From Candidatus Margulisiibacteriota bacterium (GTDB lineage Bacteria > Margulisbacteria > WOR-1 > O2-12-FULL-45-9 > XYB2-FULL-48-7): a DNA stretch of 64,000 nt. Where the stretch lies: contig JBAZTH010000002.1 of assembly GCA_041661965.1 (NCBI GenBank), positions 248,001 through 312,000 on the forward strand. Reading direction: 5' to 3'. This document shows, in pieces, positions 42,745-51,409 of this stretch (position 1 is its first letter; every line of letters begins with the position of its first letter). The position numbers were made by a program, and so were the translations under genes. The notes beneath the pieces are model-generated. The model was not told where the DNA came from. It searched no databases and worked only from the letters and a program-made list of their open reading frames with translations.

Positions 42745-42975
42745 ATGGGACCAATTGATTTCGCGACTTTAGGGGCTGGATTATCGATCGGATTAGCGGG
42801 GATCGGGGCCGGGATCGGCGTCGGCTTGATCGGCCAAAAAGCGATCGAATCGATGAGCCGCCAGCCGGAAATGGCCGGCCAGATCAGAACGACCGCCATC
42901 TTGTTCATCGCGTTCGTCGAAGCGATCGCCCTTTACGCTCTGGTCATTTCCCTGCTTCTGGTACTGTTAAAGTAA
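42745..42975 (+). CDS. atpE: ATP synthase F0 subunit c
   Basis: 76 residues, two helices with an RQP loop (SRQPE, 38-42). The ion-binding carboxylate is Glu59 in AFVEAIALY. The residues that mark sodium-binding rings (Gln in helix 1, Ser/Thr after the Glu) are replaced by Val, Ala and Ile, so proton coupling is predicted. GAAGGAGGAAAAAAC before the ATG is the strongest SD in the operon, fitting the need for many copies of c. Confidence 0.97.
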   Translation: MGPIDFATLGAGLSIGLAGIGAGIGVGLIGQKAIESMSRQPEMAGQIRTTAILFIAFVEAIALYALVISLLLVLLK

Positions 42976-42976
42976 C

Positions 42977-43477
42977 ATGTTCGAACTGGAAACCGGCTTG
43001 ATCTTTTGGACGCTGATCAGCTTTGGAACATTGCTGTTCCTGATGTGGCGCTTTGTCTTCCCGCCCCTGATGAAGTTCCTGGAAGAACGGGAAGCGTTCT
43101 TCGCCAAACGCCTGGCCGATTCGGAAAAGATCAAGAAGGACACCGAAGTAATGCTCCGCCTCTACGAAGAGCGGATGAAAGAAGCGAGCCGGGAAGTTTC
43201 CGAATTAAAGGAGCAAGCTCGGACCGAAGCCCAGATCCTCCGCAATAAACTGGTGACCGAGGCGCGCCTCGAGGCCAAGTCACTCCGCGACGTCGCTTTG
43301 CAGGAGATCTCCAAGGAACACCGCAAGGCGCTGGAAGAGATCCGCAATCAGTCGGCCGCGCTGGTCGCCGACGCGACCGCCAAGGTCATCAACAAAACGC
43401 TGACCGGCGAAGACCAACAGCGATTGGTCCAAGAAAGCCTGCGCGAACTGGAAAAGGAGCTCTCCCCTGGAACTTGA
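42977..43477 (+). CDS. atpF: ATP synthase F0 subunit b
   Basis: 166 residues. One N-terminal membrane helix (LIFWTLISFGTLLFLMWRFVF) is followed by a long charged coiled coil (about 35-165) that forms the peripheral stalk and binds delta. It begins one base after the atpE stop. Its last 11 bases overlap the atpH start proposed here. Normal length and composition. Confidence 0.95.
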   Translation: MFELETGLIFWTLISFGTLLFLMWRFVFPPLMKFLEEREAFFAKRLADSEKIKKDTEVMLRLYEERMKEASREVSELKEQARTEAQILRNKLVTEARLEAKSLRDVALQEISKEHRKALEEIRNQSAALVADATAKVINKTLTGEDQQRLVQESLRELEKELSPGT

Positions 43478-44000
43478 AATAGACTATAAAAAACTGTACG
43501 AGTGGGCCAAAGAGGACAACCTCCAGTGGCAGCTGGAAAAAGAACTATATTTCCTGAACAAACTGATCTACTCGAATTACGAACTGCGGCTCTTCTTCGA
43601 GGACTCGGCGGTCTCGGCCGAGCACAAGAAGACGATTTTGCGCGAGTTGATGCCGAACGCGTCGCAGTTGTTCAGCAAATTGGCCGAACTGCTGGTCGGC
43701 GAAGGACACAGCAACCAGCTCGGCAAAGTATCCGAACAATACACGAAACTATTTACTGAAATGGAAAAGATCTCCCTGGGCCAGATCGTTTCGGCGGTCC
43801 CGCTCGACGGTAAAACGATCGAGAACGCCGAAACCATCCTGCAAAAGGTCTTTGGCCGGCCGATCCGGCTGAAGAACGACGTTAACCCGTCGATCCTGGG
43901 TGGAATAATAATTAAGATCATCGGCGGTTCGATGATCGATATGAGCCTGAAGAAAACCCTGGCCGAACTTAGGCATTCATTGGCCAGCATCCCAGTCTAG
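43467..44000 (+). CDS. atpH: ATP synthase F1 subunit delta, apparently starting at CTG
   Basis: 177 residues, the normal size. The reading frame holds the whole family pattern: YKKLYEWAKEDNLQWQLEKEL, LRLFFEDSAVSAEHKKTILREL, then VSAVPLDGKT and DVNPSILGGIIIKIIGGSMID. There is no ATG, GTG or TTG in frame before codon 55 (TTG at 43629). CTG at 43467 has AAGGAG (43454-43459) seven bases upstream, ideal spacing, and lies eight bases before the atpF stop, so re-initiation is easy. A start at the ATG at 43638 would remove about one third of the protein, including the N-terminal helices that bind alpha. I take CTG as the start. Confidence 0.8.
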   Translation: MELEIDYKKLYEWAKEDNLQWQLEKELYFLNKLIYSNYELRLFFEDSAVSAEHKKTILRELMPNASQLFSKLAELLVGEGHSNQLGKVSEQYTKLFTEMEKISLGQIVSAVPLDGKTIENAETILQKVFGRPIRLKNDVNPSILGGIIIKIIGGSMIDMSLKKTLAELRHSLASIPV

Positions 44001-44017
44001 AATTTAAAGGAGTTAAT

Positions 44018-45529
44018 ATGACGGACACAAAAAATTATCATAATATTTCGGAAGCGATCAAAAAACGGATCGAAGAGTTCGAAGCGCAAGCGACGGTCGA
44101 CGAGGTCGGGATCGTCCTGGAATCCGGCGACGGGATCGCCCGCATCCGGGGTCTCTCTTCGGCGCAGGTCGGCGGGATGATCGAATTCCCCAACAACGTT
44201 TACGGCCTGGTCAGCAATCTGGAACGGGACGAGATCACCGCCATGATCCTGGCCGGCCACGTCAGTGTCCGCGAAGGCGACTGGGCCAAGAATCTCCACC
44301 GCCTGATGGAAGTCCCCGTCGGCGATGCTTTGCTAGGCCGGGTCGTTAACGGCCTCGGCCAGCCGCTCGACGGCAAAGGCCCGATCAACACCAGCCGGAC
44401 CCGGCCGGTTGAAGCCCCCGCCCCATCGGTCGTCGACCGCCAACCAGTCATTGAACCGCTCCAGACCGGCTACAAGATCATTGACGCCCTGATCCCGATC
44501 GGCCGCGGCCAGCGCGAGTTGATCATCGGCGACCGCTCGACCGGCAAGAGCACCATCGCCATCGACACGATCATCAACCAGAAGGACCAGAACGTCATCT
44601 GTATTTACGTGGCGATCGGCCAGAAGACTTCGACCGTCGTGGAAACGGTCGGCACCCTGAACAAGCACGGCGCGATGGCCTACACGATCATCGTCGACGC
44701 TCCCGCCTCCGACCCGGCCGCCCTGCAATACCTCGCCCCCTTCTCCGGGACCGCCATGGGAGAAGAATTCATGCACCAGGGGAAGGACGTCCTGATCGTT
44801 TACGACGATCTCTCCAAGCACGCCACCGCCTACCGAATGATCTCTCTCTTGCTCCGCCGCCCGCCGGGTCGCGAAGCGTATCCGGGGGATGTTTTCTATC
44901 TCCACTCCCGCCTGCTGGAGCGCTCGGCCAAACTAAGCCAAGCCAAAGGGGGCGGCTCGCTGACAGCGCTCCCCATGATCGAGACCCAGCTCGGCGACGT
45001 CTCGGCCTATATCCCGACCAACGTGATCTCCATTACCGACGGTCAGATCTTCCTCTCCAATGATTATTTCAACCAGGGGATCAGGCCGGCGATCGACGTC
45101 GGCATCTCCGTTTCCCGCGTCGGCGGCAAGGCACAGATCAAAGCGATGCGTAAAGTCTCCGGTAGTCTCAAGCTGGAGCTCGCCCGCTACCGGGAAAAAC
45201 AATCGTTTGAAATGTTCTCGTCCGAGCTGGAAAAAGAGACTCAAGACCTTTTGGCCAAAGGGGCCCTGCTGGTCGAAGCGCTCAAGCAGAACAAACATGA
45301 CCCGCTCCCGGTCGAGGAACAGATCGCGTTCCTTTACGGCCTCTCCAATAACCATTTCAACAATTGGCCAAAAGATAAGGTCAAGGAAAATAAGGTCCGC
45401 TTTTTCGACTTTATCCGGACCCGCGGGGCGCAGGTGCTGGAAAGCATCCGGACGACCAAAGACATCACGCCGGAGACCGAAACGGCCCTGAAAGAACTGG
45501 TCCAAAGTTTCCTTAAAACAATAAAATGA
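44018..45529 (+). CDS. atpA: ATP synthase F1 subunit alpha
   Basis: 503 residues. The Walker A motif is GDRSTGKS (171-178), with Ser in place of the more usual Gln at position four. The arginine-finger region reads ISVSRVGGKAQ. It forms the non-catalytic nucleotide sites of the F1 head. AAAGGAG precedes the ATG, and its stop overlaps the atpG start by four bases (ATGA). Confidence 0.97.
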   Translation: MTDTKNYHNISEAIKKRIEEFEAQATVDEVGIVLESGDGIARIRGLSSAQVGGMIEFPNNVYGLVSNLERDEITAMILAGHVSVREGDWAKNLHRLMEVPVGDALLGRVVNGLGQPLDGKGPINTSRTRPVEAPAPSVVDRQPVIEPLQTGYKIIDALIPIGRGQRELIIGDRSTGKSTIAIDTIINQKDQNVICIYVAIGQKTSTVVETVGTLNKHGAMAYTIIVDAPASDPAALQYLAPFSGTAMGEEFMHQGKDVLIVYDDLSKHATAYRMISLLLRRPPGREAYPGDVFYLHSRLLERSAKLSQAKGGGSLTALPMIETQLGDVSAYIPTNVISITDGQIFLSNDYFNQGIRPAIDVGISVSRVGGKAQIKAMRKVSGSLKLELARYREKQSFEMFSSELEKETQDLLAKGALLVEALKQNKHDPLPVEEQIAFLYGLSNNHFNNWPKDKVKENKVRFFDFIRTRGAQVLESIRTTKDITPETETALKELVQSFLKTIK

Positions 45530-46377
45530 GAGCAGTCGTCCAATTAAAAAACAGGTTCGAGGCGATCTCCAAGGTCAACAAGATCGCTAACGCCATGCAA
45601 ATCGTCGCCATCGCCCGGATCGGCAAGATCCGGAAAATGGAGAAGATGGCGAAGGGCTACGAAGCAGCCCTGGAAGAGATCCACGACAAGGTCGCCGAAA
45701 AAATGGCGGAGCGCGACGTGGCCAGTCCTTCCGTAAAAAAGACCAAGGGAAGCCTGGTCGTCGTCATTTCGTCGGAAAAAGGGTTTTGCGGCAATTTCAA
45801 CACCCTGCTCTTCGACCGACTGACCCGGCGTTATAAGCCGGAAGAGGCCGATCTGATCATCCTGGGCCGGAAGGCAATCGAATTCTTCCGCAACCGGAAT
45901 TATAAGATCGTCAAGGAATTTGCCAAAGTAACCGACCAACCGACCTGGGCCAAGGTCTCGGAGCTCTACCGGGAAATGGAACAGCTCTTTGCCGAACAGT
46001 ATTCCGAAGTGATCATCGCCTACAACAGTTTCAAGTCGGTGATCAGCCAGGAGCCGACCTTTTACCGCTATCTGCCGTTCGAGCGGAAAAAGGCCAAGCC
46101 GGAAGCGAGCCGGTTCATTTTCGAACCGATCTCGCCCGACCTGCTCGCCGCGGCCGAAAGAGGTTTTCGGGCCGCCCGGCTGTTCCGGATCCTGGTGGAG
46201 AACCTGCTGGGCGAAATGGGGGCCAGAATGATCGCCATGCGGGCCTCGACCGACAATTCCAGGGAATTAATGGACGAATTGAATATTAAGCTGAATAAAG
46301 CGCGCCAGGCCTCGATAACCGCCGAGTTATCGGAGATCGCCGGCACGATCGAAGCAATGCGAGGAGGAGTAGAGTAA
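45526..46377 (+). CDS. atpG: ATP synthase F1 subunit gamma
   Basis: 283 residues. It is the rotor shaft: N- and C-terminal helices form the coiled coil (KNRFEAISKVNKIANAMQIVAIARI at the start and ELMDELNIKLNKARQASITAELSEIAGTIEAM at the end). The middle SEKGFCGNFN segment is conserved. The ATG overlaps the atpA stop and the stop overlaps the atpD ATG (TAATG). Confidence 0.95.
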   Translation: MRAVVQLKNRFEAISKVNKIANAMQIVAIARIGKIRKMEKMAKGYEAALEEIHDKVAEKMAERDVASPSVKKTKGSLVVVISSEKGFCGNFNTLLFDRLTRRYKPEEADLIILGRKAIEFFRNRNYKIVKEFAKVTDQPTWAKVSELYREMEQLFAEQYSEVIIAYNSFKSVISQEPTFYRYLPFERKKAKPEASRFIFEPISPDLLAAAERGFRAARLFRILVENLLGEMGARMIAMRASTDNSRELMDELNIKLNKARQASITAELSEIAGTIEAMRGGVE

Positions 46378-47771
46378 TGAAAGGTAAAATAATCCAGATC
46401 ATCGGTCCCATTATCGACGTCCAGTTCCCGCCGGACAAGATCCCGGCCATTCGCAACGCGCTCCAGATCAACTTTCACGAAAAAGAACTCAACCTGGAGA
46501 TCACCGCTGAAGTCGCCATGCATCTTGAAGGCGGCGTCGTCCGGGCCGTCTCGCTGGAGCCGACCGATGGCCTGCGCCGCGGCATCGACGTCGTCGATAC
46601 CGGCAAGCCGATCTCCATCCCGGTCGGCCGGGAAACCCTCGGCCGGATGTTCAACGTCCTTGGGGAAACGATCGACAATCTCGGCGCGATCAATACCGGC
46701 AAAACTTACCCGGTCCGGCGCGATCCGCCGAATTTTGAAGAGGTCATCGCCCGCAACGAAATCTTCGAGACCGGCATTAAAGTTATCGACCTGATCTGCC
46801 CTTACGTTAAGGGGGGCAAGACCGGACTCTTCGGCGGCGCGGGGGTCGGCAAGACCGTCATCATCGAAGAATTGATCCACAACATGGCGACCAAACACGG
46901 CGGGATCTCCGTTTTCTCCGGGGTCGGCGAGCGGACCCGTGAAGGGAACGATCTTTGGCTGGAAATGAAAGAGTCGGGGGTACTCGACAAGACCGTTCTC
47001 GTCTTCGGCCAGATGTCCGAACTTCCCGGCGCGCGGCAGATCACGGCGATGACCGGGCTAACCCACGCCGAATATTTCCGCGACGAAGAAGGCCAAGACG
47101 TCCTTTTCTTCATCGACAATATTTTCCGCTTCGTCCAGGCGGGGGCGGAAGTCTCCACCCTCCTTGGCCGCATGCCTTCGGCGGTCGGTTACCAGCCGAC
47201 CCTGCAGGCAGAGATGGGGCGCTTCCAGGAAAGGATCGCCTCAACTTCCAAAGGGTTCATCACTTCGATCCAAGCGGTCTACGTCCCGGCCGACGATATT
47301 ACCGACCCGGCCTCGGCGGTCACCTTCTCCCACCTTGATTCGACGACCGTCCTTTCCCGGCAAATCTCGGCGATCGGTATTTACCCCGCCGTCGATCCGC
47401 TCGCTTCCACTTCCCGGATCCTCGATCCTTCGGTCGTCGGCGAAGACCATTACCGGGCCGCCCGTCGCGTCCAGGAGATCCTCCAGCGCTATAAAGAACT
47501 GCAGGACATCATCGCCATTCTCGGCGTTTCCGAACTCCCGGAAGAAGACAAGCTGATCGTCAACCGGGCGCGCAAGATCCAGAACTTCCTCTCCCAGCCG
47601 TTCTCCGTGGCGCAGGACTTCACCGGAATGCCGGGCAAATTCGTGCCGTTGACCGAGACGATCCGGGGCTTCCAGGAAATTATCGACGGCAAACATGACG
47701 ACTTGCCGGAAACCGCTTTCTACATGATCGGCACGATCGAAGAAGCGCGCGAAAAGGCGAAAAAGGGATGA
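46377..47771 (+). CDS. atpD: ATP synthase F1 subunit beta
   Basis: 464 residues. Catalytic subunit with Walker A GGAGVGKT (153-160), GERTREGNDL, the Walker B strand VLFFIDNIFRF and the DELSEED-loop equivalent SELPEEDKLIV. All residues expected for catalysis are visible. It overlaps atpG by one base and atpC by four. Confidence 0.98.
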   Translation: MKGKIIQIIGPIIDVQFPPDKIPAIRNALQINFHEKELNLEITAEVAMHLEGGVVRAVSLEPTDGLRRGIDVVDTGKPISIPVGRETLGRMFNVLGETIDNLGAINTGKTYPVRRDPPNFEEVIARNEIFETGIKVIDLICPYVKGGKTGLFGGAGVGKTVIIEELIHNMATKHGGISVFSGVGERTREGNDLWLEMKESGVLDKTVLVFGQMSELPGARQITAMTGLTHAEYFRDEEGQDVLFFIDNIFRFVQAGAEVSTLLGRMPSAVGYQPTLQAEMGRFQERIASTSKGFITSIQAVYVPADDITDPASAVTFSHLDSTTVLSRQISAIGIYPAVDPLASTSRILDPSVVGEDHYRAARRVQEILQRYKELQDIIAILGVSELPEEDKLIVNRARKIQNFLSQPFSVAQDFTGMPGKFVPLTETIRGFQEIIDGKHDDLPETAFYMIGTIEEAREKAKKG

Positions 47772-48028
47772 GCAATTTCAAATGCAAGATAACGACCCCG
47801 GAAAAAGTGGTCTTTGAGGGAGAGATCAGTTACCTTAACGCCGAGACGCTGATGGGCCCGACCGGGATCCTAGCCCATCACGCCCCGTTAATCTCTCCCC
47901 TGCGAGCTGGCAAGGTCCAGCTTCGCTTGCCGAATAAAACCTGCCTCGATTTCAAGGTCAGCGACGGTTTTCTGAAGGTCGACAACAATCTGGCCGAGAT
48001 CTTTTCCCCCGAAGTTAAAACCGCTTAA
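47768..48028 (+). CDS. atpC: ATP synthase F1 subunit epsilon, short form
   Basis: 86 residues. Only the N-terminal beta-sandwich is present (CKITTPEKVVFEGEISYLNAETLMGPTGILAHHAPLIS, then VSDGFLKVDNN). The C-terminal two-helix domain that inhibits ATP hydrolysis in many bacteria is missing, so the enzyme probably lacks that brake. Natural short forms exist in other phyla. Last gene of the operon. Confidence 0.9.
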   Translation: MSNFKCKITTPEKVVFEGEISYLNAETLMGPTGILAHHAPLISPLRAGKVQLRLPNKTCLDFKVSDGFLKVDNNLAEIFSPEVKTA

Positions 48029-48076
48029 ACTTGAACTGCGGCTGAAATTCCCTCCAGTACCGCCCGATAGATAACC

Positions 48077-49081
48077 ATGAGAATTGAACGCAAAGCTCCT
48101 CCTTTAACCCAATCAACGTCTGGTTCGCGCCAGCAAGTTGTTGATAGGTTCATCGATAAATATCGTCCCCTTTTGCTTCCAAACGCTCTCTCTGCCGTTT
48201 CCCGAACTAGCTTAACCGGCGCAATAAATTTGGGCAAACTGGACAATTTGCTGGCCAAAGTCGTGCCTGATCCTTTCGACGCTTCGGACCGAAAACTTAC
48301 CCCCGGGCTCGCCAACCGGAAAATTAAAGCGCTCGTCACACTGGCCCACAACCTGGACATCGGAGCGCAAATTTCGCTCGAACCGGTCATGATCGACGGC
48401 CTTTTAAAACTAGCCGCCCGTCAGGACCTGGTTGTGCTTGAGGAAAACGTGAGAAAAGAGTCAACGCACTCGACTTTCCATCCGTTGGGGCTACTTTCCT
48501 TTTCTTCATCAACTCAACCGATCAGCCCTTTTCGCGTTTCGGCGGCACGGGCAGACGATTTTCCACTTACCATTCGGCAACTATCCATTAACCGGGCTCT
48601 TGATAGAATAAAGGTAAATGGTCCATATATCTTTGAAGACTCATCAATGAAATATGTTAGGCCATCTTTATGTGAACTTCGAACAACAACATCAGCACAA
48701 TCCGCTTTAGTAAAATACAAATTAATATATGAAGCTTGCGAAGAGAACATCGAAGACCTAAAAAGCCCTGGTGGCTATACTATAGCGGCGTTTGGATCGG
48801 CGATGGGGCTTATGACTTCATTCATCTTGGCCCCCCATCTCTTCGCCTATATAATTTGCCTTCCCATAGGGATCGCCTATTTCCCTCTATTCGTAGCTTG
48901 GTCAATCTTTTCGGTCCGGCAATTACGAGCGGCACAAGGTCAGGCCAATAGTTATCTAGCTGATCATTTCAACCAACTGTCGGATGACGACTTGGCTAAC
49001 CCAAATAATGACGCCCCAACGATTGAAATAGATTTAGAGGCTGGGGGAACAGAAAGCGGCAAACCTGAAAATCGAGCCTGA
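48077..49081 (+). CDS. Unrecognised protein with two C-terminal transmembrane helices
   Basis: 334 residues; no family recognised. The N-terminus is basic and polar with no signal peptide (MRIERKAPPLTQSTSGSRQQ). Two membrane helices are near 234-252 and 256-281, followed by an acidic tail ending ESGKPENRA. The middle (DNA around 48540-48730) uses more A/T-ending codons than the ATP synthase genes beside it, hinting at recent acquisition. No SD is obvious before the ATG. The same reading frame stays open past the TGA for 55 codons (see the next entry). Confidence 0.6.
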   Translation: MRIERKAPPLTQSTSGSRQQVVDRFIDKYRPLLLPNALSAVSRTSLTGAINLGKLDNLLAKVVPDPFDASDRKLTPGLANRKIKALVTLAHNLDIGAQISLEPVMIDGLLKLAARQDLVVLEENVRKESTHSTFHPLGLLSFSSSTQPISPFRVSAARADDFPLTIRQLSINRALDRIKVNGPYIFEDSSMKYVRPSLCELRTTTSAQSALVKYKLIYEACEENIEDLKSPGGYTIAAFGSAMGLMTSFILAPHLFAYIICLPIGIAYFPLFVAWSIFSVRQLRAAQGQANSYLADHFNQLSDDDLANPNNDAPTIEIDLEAGGTESGKPENRA

Positions 49082-49249
49082 AAACAAGGGATTAAACTCA
49101 TCAGCATCGGCCCCAATGTAAAGCCGGAAGAAATAACGGCTTTATTTAAACTATTGGAAACGCCTGATCTTGATTGGCAAAGATTTAACCAACCAGGTAT
49201 TCAGTTTAATAAAATATTAAAGTCCTTTGCGCTCAACATTTTCTCCTGA
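49082..49249 (+). pseudogene. Open frame continuing past the TGA of the preceding gene
   Basis: From the base after the TGA at 49079-49081 the same frame reads 55 more codons to a second TGA. The stretch ISIGPNVKPEEITALFKLL, then ETPDLDWQRFNQPG, looks like real protein. No usable start codon or SD of its own is seen. It may be a C-terminal tail lost by a nonsense change, read-through of UGA, or a fragment of another gene. The remaining ~57 bases up to the next start hold only that gene's SD (GGGGAG). Confidence 0.4.
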
Positions 49250-49306
49250 AATTTCGCCACAGACAGACAGATAACTATCTGTCATGAGAATATCGGGGAG
49301 ATGCCT

Positions 49307-50962
49307 ATGAGTTTAGGGATGAAAATAAAGCGCCTGATGGAACAAGACGCGGCCGCCGCCAGAAGAACGGCAAGAGCAACGGCAGACAGGGAGACGAAGA
49401 ATTTCCAGGTCTCCCGAGCCAGAGAAATCGCGCGGAGCAACGCCTCCCTCCCAATCTACCATGCGGAGATTACTTCGATCGTTGAATTAACCGGAGCAGT
49501 CTTTGCCAAATTCACCGAACCGGTCCCAGGTTATTTAGAAAAAGACCGAATCCCTCTATCCCGGCCTCTCCCCGTCGATCTGAAGGTCGGCGATAAGGTC
49601 AACGTTATAATCAGAGGTGATGCCAATATAGGCAGAGAATACTTTATCAACCAAAAACCAATTGAACCGACCAAGCCACCGGTCCCGCCGAAACAGGAAG
49701 CTCCCACCGCGACCTCTAAATTAACAACGCCAACCGACCTGCTTACGGCCGGGAACAGATTAAAGAAGCAAGCAAACCAAAATCCCAACAACCTCCCGAA
49801 AGCCGAGATCGAAGCCTGGATCGCGTCCGCTAAAGAGCGGATCGCCGCTTATCAAACGGAGCTTGGCCCGGGACCAAAGCACAATTGGACTGAAACGTTG
49901 ATCGCCCAGCGGGTTACTTTTTCCGACCTGGTTGAGCTATTTAATAAACTGCAAAGCAAAATTGGGGATGCGCCAACCAAGATCAATTTGCCTATATATG
50001 TCAATCCAACTGTTCAAGGTGCCTGGGATCGTCAGCAACGGGTTAAAGATCAACAACCGCCACCACAACCACGACCAGTCAGAATAGCCGCTCGACCGGC
50101 TGCTGACCTAGCGAAACCAGTCGGTTCTTCTAATTGGCATCAAGGAACCGAACCAGAACGCCCGGAGAATTCTCGCGGAGCGGAAAGCCCCGCAACCCGG
50201 CCCGGACAAACATCGGCCAGTCATGGAGCCCAGCAGCAAACCCTGATCTTAGAGCTCTTTACCGAACAAAAGAGTCTCCCGGCTCCTCATGTCGGCCCCA
50301 TTTCAGGCAAGATCGTTGCCATCCCCGGCTTTGATTTCAGGCGCGTCAGTGATGAAGGGCTTGCCGGCGTTAAGATCGCTCTAAGTGGATTGGAAGACGG
50401 TTTTCTCCCATTTATCTTAGACTTGGGTGTTGTACCTGGTGTATATACGAGCTTTATAGATATTGGCTTGATAGTTAAGATCAAGGAAATCAACTTTAAA
50501 GTCTACTGTTCCGAAGCTTTTTTGAAATGTTCTCCCACAACTCTCCATGCCGTGATCCTTGGTCGCCTAAAAGCACCGACCCAGCCAGCAAAGCAAACCG
50601 ACAAGCCAGAGTGCCCGACAACCTTCCCGCCGGCCATTCTCCGCGCGATCCCGGCAGAACAAATAACCGCAGCCCAAGCTCAAGCCGACAAACCGGTCCA
50701 GCCCGATAATTGCCGGACAGACGCGCAACTCACGTCAATCATTGGCAAGATCCGCCTGATAAATTACGACTTTACCACTAAAGAGATTTCTCGGGCCCAA
50801 GCCCTCGAAGGCTTAGCCCCTTTCAACAACTCCAACTTACGCGCCTGGCTTGAATATCTTGCCCAGGCGGGAAAGCTGCAAGCTGAACATCGTTCTTTAT
50901 ACAACTGGTGTGCCAACTTAGTAGAAGCAGTCGACATCTTAAAGAGCTGGTTTCCTGCCTAG
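49307..50962 (+). CDS. Unrecognised multidomain protein with proline-rich linkers
   Basis: 551 residues; no family recognised. In order: a helical N-terminus rich in Ala and Arg (LMEQDAAAARRTARATADRE), a beta-rich module (about 50-110: ITSIVELTGAVFAKFTEPVPGYLE, VDLKVGDKVNVIIRG) that looks OB- or S1-like, a linker, a helical piece, a Pro/Gln/Arg-rich linker (about 250-315), a second beta module around 325-425 (ISGKIVAIPGFDF), another linker and a helical C-terminus. The second of two ATGs is chosen because GGGGAG lies six bases before it. No signal peptide. It sits with other unknown genes. Confidence 0.6.
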   Translation: MSLGMKIKRLMEQDAAAARRTARATADRETKNFQVSRAREIARSNASLPIYHAEITSIVELTGAVFAKFTEPVPGYLEKDRIPLSRPLPVDLKVGDKVNVIIRGDANIGREYFINQKPIEPTKPPVPPKQEAPTATSKLTTPTDLLTAGNRLKKQANQNPNNLPKAEIEAWIASAKERIAAYQTELGPGPKHNWTETLIAQRVTFSDLVELFNKLQSKIGDAPTKINLPIYVNPTVQGAWDRQQRVKDQQPPPQPRPVRIAARPAADLAKPVGSSNWHQGTEPERPENSRGAESPATRPGQTSASHGAQQQTLILELFTEQKSLPAPHVGPISGKIVAIPGFDFRRVSDEGLAGVKIALSGLEDGFLPFILDLGVVPGVYTSFIDIGLIVKIKEINFKVYCSEAFLKCSPTTLHAVILGRLKAPTQPAKQTDKPECPTTFPPAILRAIPAEQITAAQAQADKPVQPDNCRTDAQLTSIIGKIRLINYDFTTKEISRAQALEGLAPFNNSNLRAWLEYLAQAGKLQAEHRSLYNWCANLVEAVDILKSWFPA

Positions 50963-50989
50963 GAAAGCATCGGTTTTTTTCTCCGTCGA

Positions 50990-51018
50990 TTGACAACTAC
51001 CACTCCTTTTATTATCAT
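50990..51018 (+). promoter_or_regulatory. Promoter of the small secreted protein gene
   Basis: Perfect TTGACA (50990-50995), a 17-base spacer and TATCAT (51013-51018), with AAAGGAG farther on before the ATG. Canonical layout, with a leader of about 20 bases. Confidence 0.65.
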
Positions 51019-51046
51019 GACCTTACGATCCATAAAGGAGACTGTC

Positions 51047-51409
51047 ATGAACAAGCGTTTATCTATCGGTCTACTCATTGTTTTAGCCTTGACCAGCGGG
51101 GTTTTCGCCGACCCAAGACTGGTCGGTAATTGGGGCGACAAAAACTCCAGCGAATTAATTTTTCGCCCAAACGGACTGATGGTCATGAATGGAAAGATCT
51201 ACAAATACACAGCGGCAAAAGGCGTTTGGCGCTACTGGCTGTCAACCAAGCCTTTCGAGATGATCAGGGCGGAATACAGACTGTCTAATGACGGTAAAAG
51301 CGTAAAGCTCAACCTGACAAAAGGAAGCCCTTTCAAGATCCTTAAGAGGGTCCCAACAGCTAAAGGCCCAGGTCGGTCGGCGCCCGGCCGAGCGACTGCA
51401 GGAGGTTGA
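51047..51409 (+). CDS. Small secreted protein, unknown function
   Basis: 120 residues. Signal peptide MNKRLSIGLLIVLALTSGVFA, then a compact beta-rich body (LVGNWGDKNSSELIFRPNGLMVMN...GVWRYWL) resembling small lipocalin-like or glycosyl-hydrolase-associated repeats, but too short to name. The last ~16 residues (KGPGRSAPGRATAGG) come from the overlap with the convergent HypC-HydE gene and look like filler. A strong SD and its own promoter support the gene. Confidence 0.7.
   Translation: MNKRLSIGLLIVLALTSGVFADPRLVGNWGDKNSSELIFRPNGLMVMNGKIYKYTAAKGVWRYWLSTKPFEMIRAEYRLSNDGKSVKLNLTKGSPFKILKRVPTAKGPGRSAPGRATAGG

Noticed and set aside
42745..42975. Sodium-coupled ATP synthase
   Set aside because: The c subunit lacks the helix-1 Gln and the Ser/Thr after the carboxylate that bind sodium.
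43638..44000. atpH starting at the ATG at 43638
   Set aside because: It would delete about 57 conserved N-terminal residues that are clearly encoded upstream in the same frame.
50943..50980. Terminator after the 49.3-kb gene
   Set aside because: A T7 tract is present, but the nearest stem (TTTCC with GGAAA) is seven bases away and weak.
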